Assembly: GCA_028641055.1 (NCBI GenBank)
Contig: CM054061.1
Coordinates: 31,111,523 to 31,175,522, forward strand
Length of the DNA stretch: 64,000 nucleotides
Direction of reading: 5' to 3'
Origin: Alopecurus myosuroides
Taxonomy: Eukaryota > Streptophyta > Magnoliopsida > Poales > Poaceae
In this document: piece after piece, positions 60,450 through 64,000 of the stretch
How positions within the stretch are numbered: the stretch's first letter is position 1
How the letters are laid out: each line of letters opens with the position of its first letter
Program-made: the position numbers and the translations under genes
The notes under the pieces: generated by a model
Seen by the model: the letters and a program-made list of their open reading frames with translations, nothing else
Databases searched by the model: none
What the model was told of the DNA's origin: nothing

Positions 60450-60705
60450 CGCTGCCGCCGCCGACGAGCCTTCGGAGCAGGGGAGGAGGTAGGGGAACTA
60501 GGGTTTACGGAGGTTGGTTTCTGCTCGGCGGCTTGCGCTGCGTCAGTAGCTTAGTCATAAGCTCGGAGGCGGTTAGGCCGCGACGGCCTCATGGGCCTAA
60601 TCCTGGGCCTCTTTGGATTCTATTTGGACCTCGGCCTGGTTGTGACCATTTACCCTGTTGAATGTCCTCTAGTTTAGGTTTTTTTTTTACAGTCTCTATC
60701 TTATA
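60450..60705 (-). promoter_or_regulatory. SPB1 upstream region
   Basis: GC-rich next to the ATG (5' UTR side), then neutral sequence up to a Stowaway MITE at 60706. The AGCCCATGAGGC and GGCCTAAT-like stretches near 60585-60600 resemble the site II and telo-box-associated elements of ribosome-biogenesis promoters, but no exact consensus could be assigned. Confidence 0.35.
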
Positions 60706-60824
60706 CTCCCTCCGTCTCATATTAATTGTCTTAAAGTTGGACAAAAGTGGATGTATCTAGATATATTTTTAGTGTTAGATACATTCACTTTGGTTCATGT
60801 TTGAGACAATTAATTTGAGACGAG
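60706..60824. mobile_element. Stowaway MITE, right terminus eroded
   Basis: Left terminus CTCCCTCCGTCTCATATTAA follows TA. The right arm matches up to GAGACG but the last bases (AGCATTAT) no longer pair, so the element is older or truncated. Confidence 0.85.
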
Positions 60825-61249
60825 CATTATAAAAGCATCCTTTTCACTAAAAAAACATAAATACTCTAAAAAAAACTAAAAAAAGAATGTCCCAAGGTTT
60901 ATTTGACATTTGAATACCACCTTCCAAAAAAAATACATCTGAATACCCATAATTCATTGTAATAAAATACCTCACTGTTCATTTTACAACTCAAGAAGGT
61001 TGATTTGGTACAAGTTTTCTCCCTATACTTCTACAAAACTTGTTTGTTATCGAATGCGATTAGAAAACCGGTCATGGTATCATCTCCTTCTCGGGCAATT
61101 TTTAAATCCGTTCTTGTCCTAATCAGCAGTGACATGCTAGTTTTTTATCTCTCCTAGCAATCTTGCCATTTGTTTCTCTATCCCCATTTATCTCGCGTTT
61201 ATCTCAAATTCTAATTCAAATCGAGCTAAGAATTCCCTGGGCCCATCGT
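60825..61249. other. Intergenic, no gene recognised
   Basis: AT-rich sequence with A-tracts between the Stowaway and the Gypsy LTR. Bases 61245-61249 (ATCGT) should be the left target duplication of the Gypsy element. Confidence 0.45.
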
Positions 61250-62268
61250 TGTATTGATATGGAGGGGTTACCTCCTAGATGGCCCGATCTTCATGAAATC
61301 AAGAACACGAAGAACGCATGAAGAACGTGATGAACACGAAAGGGGAATCGGGGAAATCAAGGATAATACGTGGGAAATCGAGGGAATATAACTAGTAAGA
61401 ACCGAAGAACCCCAAATCTTCTATCAACTAAACCCCGAGGTCCGCCTACGGAACAATCGATCCAACTGAACTCACCTTAACAGAAATCGCTTCACACCCG
61501 TGGCCGGTCCACTACACCAATAGAACTTCAAGGGTTAGTTGAGGAAGATTGGGAAATCCCTAACTCAATCCCAAGGGGAAAGGATAGGTAATTGGATGAA
61601 TCTTGATACGATCCTAGACACAAATCATAGGAGTGGCCTTGATACGGTCCTAGGTACAACCATAGGAGTAGCCTCACAAGAGGGATACAAGAGCAATGCT
61701 CAAAGTTCTAATTTCATCTCTAACCCTAGATCTGAGATTGGGGAGTCTATTTATAGTCTAGTTCCAAGGATAGGTGGGAGGAGGAGATACAAGGGTCAAA
61801 GGCCCAAAATGGGTTTTTGGCGGAGGCAGCACCGGAAGCTCCGCCTCCTGGGACTGACCACCGGAGGTTCCGGTGCAGGTACCGGTGGTGGCTCCGGTGT
61901 GCGCACACAGAGCAACATTTGGGCGGAGGCGGCACCGGAAGCTCCGCTGCCTGGGGGAGGGCGGAAGCTCCGGTGCTTTCACCGGAGGCTCCGCCATCTG
62001 GGGCTTCTGTCCTTCTTCTTCTTGAGCTGATTCTCTTCGGTTTTCTTGCCCATCCTTTTGGCCACCATCTTGGTCATTCTCGGCATGGTCTTGGGGTACA
62101 CTCGATGGTGTGTAGTTGATCACGCATAGAGTATTCCCATGAGGTAGCGAACCATTCACCAAGTCACCGAAAGCATGAAGAGAGAGGAGTGAGTTCACCT
62201 TATCATGTATTTCCTTTGCTCATGATCTTGTCATTGGTCCACCTGGTGGAATGGGCTGTGCTGCATCA
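61250..62268 (-). repeat. 3' LTR of the Gypsy element (1,019 bp)
   Basis: Minus strand opens TGATGCAGCACAGCCC after an AAAGGGGGGGAGA polypurine tract and closes ATATCAATACA. The pol frame runs 49 bases into it. Bases 61825-62000 contain about six degenerate CCGGA-N3-TCCGG dyads (for example CCGGAGGTTCCGG). Confidence 0.85.
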
Positions 62269-64000
62269 TCTCCCCCCCTTTGAAAAAGAGCCGACCTCGA
62301 CTCGCGGTCTTCCTCGTCACTTGGGTATCCATGGAAGGGAGAGAGATCCTTGACGTTGAAGGAGTTGTCGACGAGGTACTTGGATTGCGGTAAGTCGAGC
62401 TTGTAATCGTTGTTGTTGATGCGCTTGATGATCTTGAAAGGTCCGTCGCCCCTTGGCTTGAGCTTGGAGTTGCGCTCTTGTGGGAGACGGTCCTTGCGCA
62501 AGTGGAGCTAAACGAGGTCACCTTCTTGGAACATGGGCTTCTTGTTCTTGTTCATGATGGAGGATCGGTGCTCAGAGCGCTTATCGAGTGTAGCTCTTGT
62601 GTAATCATGGAGCTTCTTGATGTAGTCGATGCGCTTGTCAATGTCCATGTTCACTTGCTCGCGTAGAGGCAATGGTAGTATGTCGAGAGCGGTGTTGGGG
62701 TTGAAGTCGTAGACGATCTCGAAGGGGCTTCTCTTAGTAGCTTGGTGTATGGATCGATTGTAGGCGAACTCGGCATGGGGGATGCATTCCTCCCAGTTCT
62801 TGAGGTTGGGCTTGATCAATGCCCATAGGAGTGAAGAGAGCGTGCGGTTCACCACTTCGGTTTGGACATCCATTTGTGGGTGGTAGGCAGTGGAGAATAG
62901 TAGCTTGACGTCGATCTTGGCCATCAAAGTCTTCCAAAAGTAGGAGGCGAACTTTACGTCGTGATCCGACACAATTGACGTGGGCACACCATGTAGACGC
63001 AGAATTTTCCTGAAAAACAATGTGGCAACATGTGAAGCATCGTCGGTTCGGTTGCATGGAATGAAATGCGCCATCTTAGAGAAACGATCAACAACGACAA
63101 AGATTGAGTCCATGTTGGTTTTAGTGCGTGGTAGTCCTAACACAAAGTCCATGCTAATATCACTCCTAGGTACGTGTGGTATAGAAAATGGTAAGTAAAG
63201 ACCATGAGGGTTGGAAGTAGACTTAGCTTGAAGACATGTAGGACATCTCTTGACATGTCTTTCAACTTTATGCCTCATATTAGGCCAAAATTAGTGGTTG
63301 GAGAGCATGGCGTAGGTCTTGTCCCGGCCAAAGTGTCCCATGAGACCTCCTTCGTGTGATTCATTCAATAACAACAAACGAAGAGAGGACTACAGAATAC
63401 ACAATTTGTCTGCCTTAAACAAGAAACCTTTGTGGAGATAGTAATCATCGAAACCTTGATTGGGCAAGCATTTCTAAAAAATTGGACCAAAGAAAGCATC
63501 GGAAGACTATAAGTCTTTGATCTCATCCAAGCCAATCACATTGATGTCAAGGCGGGTAAGAAGACACTCTTTTCTAGACAAAGCATCCGCTACGACATTT
63601 TCTTTACCTTTCTTGTACTTAATTACAAAAGGAAAAGATTCAATGAATTCTACCCATTTAGCATGCCTTTTGTTCAAATTAGCTTGGCTTTTCAAATATT
63701 TCAATGATTCGTGATCAGAATGAATGAAAAATTCTTTAGGCCAAAGATAGTGTTGCCAAACTTCTAAGACTCTAACCAAAGCAAACAGTTCCTTGTCATA
63801 AATCGGGTAATTGAGTCTAGCACCATCTAACTTATCACTATGATAAGCAACAGGACGTCCATTTTGCATAAGAACGCCACCAATGCCTATTCCACTAGAA
63901 TCACATTCAATCTCAAAGGTTTTCTCAAAATCCGGCAAAACAAGCAAAGGAGCTTCGGTCAAACATTTCTTGAGGGTGTCAAAAGCTTTTTGTTGCACAT
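62220..64000 (-). pseudogene. Gypsy pol (RNase H and integrase) with five nonsense codons
   Basis: A single frame from the window edge to a stop at 62220. RNase H (63510-64000): [33 protein letters not shown] and DALSRKE give the catalytic Asp/Glu set. Integrase (62511-63450): HEGGLMGHFGRDKTY, CPTC of the zinc domain, D-D-E core in DFVLGLP, VSDHDVKF and TEVVNRTL; a C-terminal GPFKIIKRINNNDYKLDLP follows. Stops interrupt it at 63507-63509, 63474-63476, 63390-63392, 63291-63293 and 62508-62510, but no frameshift is seen over 1.78 kb. The copy cannot make an intact polyprotein. The 5' end lies outside the window. Confidence 0.9.

Larger units (their letters stand above)
61250..64000 (-). mobile_element. 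Ty3/Gypsy LTR retrotransposon, minus strand, 5' part outside window
   Basis: 3' LTR at 61250-62268, polypurine tract at about 62269-62281 and pol (integrase and RNase H) up to the window edge. Pol order RNase H then integrase downstream of RT is that of Gypsy. The 5' LTR, gag, protease and most RT lie beyond 64000. Confidence 0.9.

Overview
The window is nuclear DNA of a large-genome grass. The repeat families (Stowaway MITEs with the CTCCCTCCGTC terminus, Sirevirus-type Copia, a LARD-like giant-LTR element, PIF/Harbinger, hAT), the GC-rich first exons and the grass-type CAD gene point to Triticeae (wheat, Aegilops or barley). This assignment is inferred from sequence character; no database search was run. 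Most of the window is transposable elements. Two host genes have complete, checkable exon structures: a cinnamyl-alcohol-dehydrogenase-like gene, present twice, and the nucleolar rRNA methyltransferase gene SPB1.

Layout. 1-8128 is the 3' part of a Sirevirus-like Copia element on the plus strand: a Gag-type CCHC protein, no pol, 3.5 kb of non-coding internal DNA and a 2,765-bp LTR with a palindrome array. It sits in a decayed LINE (8129-9652), followed by a second decayed LINE (about 10545-10985). The CAD-like gene (six exons, minus strand, 11260-14155) follows, with a hAT-like MITE in intron 1. Next come a PIF/Harbinger element carrying a gene-fragment hairpin (14568-15794), a GC-rich LINE-like piece (17344-18562), a hAT element (19390-20166), a Stowaway (20244-20366), a small secreted Cys-Pro-Gly repeat protein gene (20663-21025) and a 93-codon reading frame (21312-21593, minus).

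Everything from 4425 to 22833 is then repeated in direct orientation at 22873-41281 (offset 18,448; no difference seen). The 39-bp junction filler is a patchwork of sequence from 4401-4446, the kind of scar left by template-switching repair. The duplicated unit ends inside the left LTR of a giant LTR retrotransposon (40044-54070, minus strand). That element has two 6,053-bp LTRs differing at two seen positions, a 1,921-bp internal domain, a tRNA-Met primer site, a polypurine tract and a 5-bp target duplication CATCG. It has no recognisable gag or pol, but carries an antisense reading frame with a TATA box and a membrane segment. The insertion fell exactly on the start codon of the 93-codon frame.

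To the right are a CACTA-like terminus (about 54433), SPB1 (11 exons, minus strand, 55798-60449, 855 residues), two more Stowaways, and a minus-strand Ty3/Gypsy element (61250 to the window end) whose pol is in one frame but has five nonsense codons.

Inferred order of events: old LINE, MITE and hAT insertions; Sirevirus insertion; giant-LTR insertion (roughly ten thousand years at a standard grass LTR rate); and last the 18.4-kb tandem duplication, which doubled an apparently intact CAD-like gene with its promoter.
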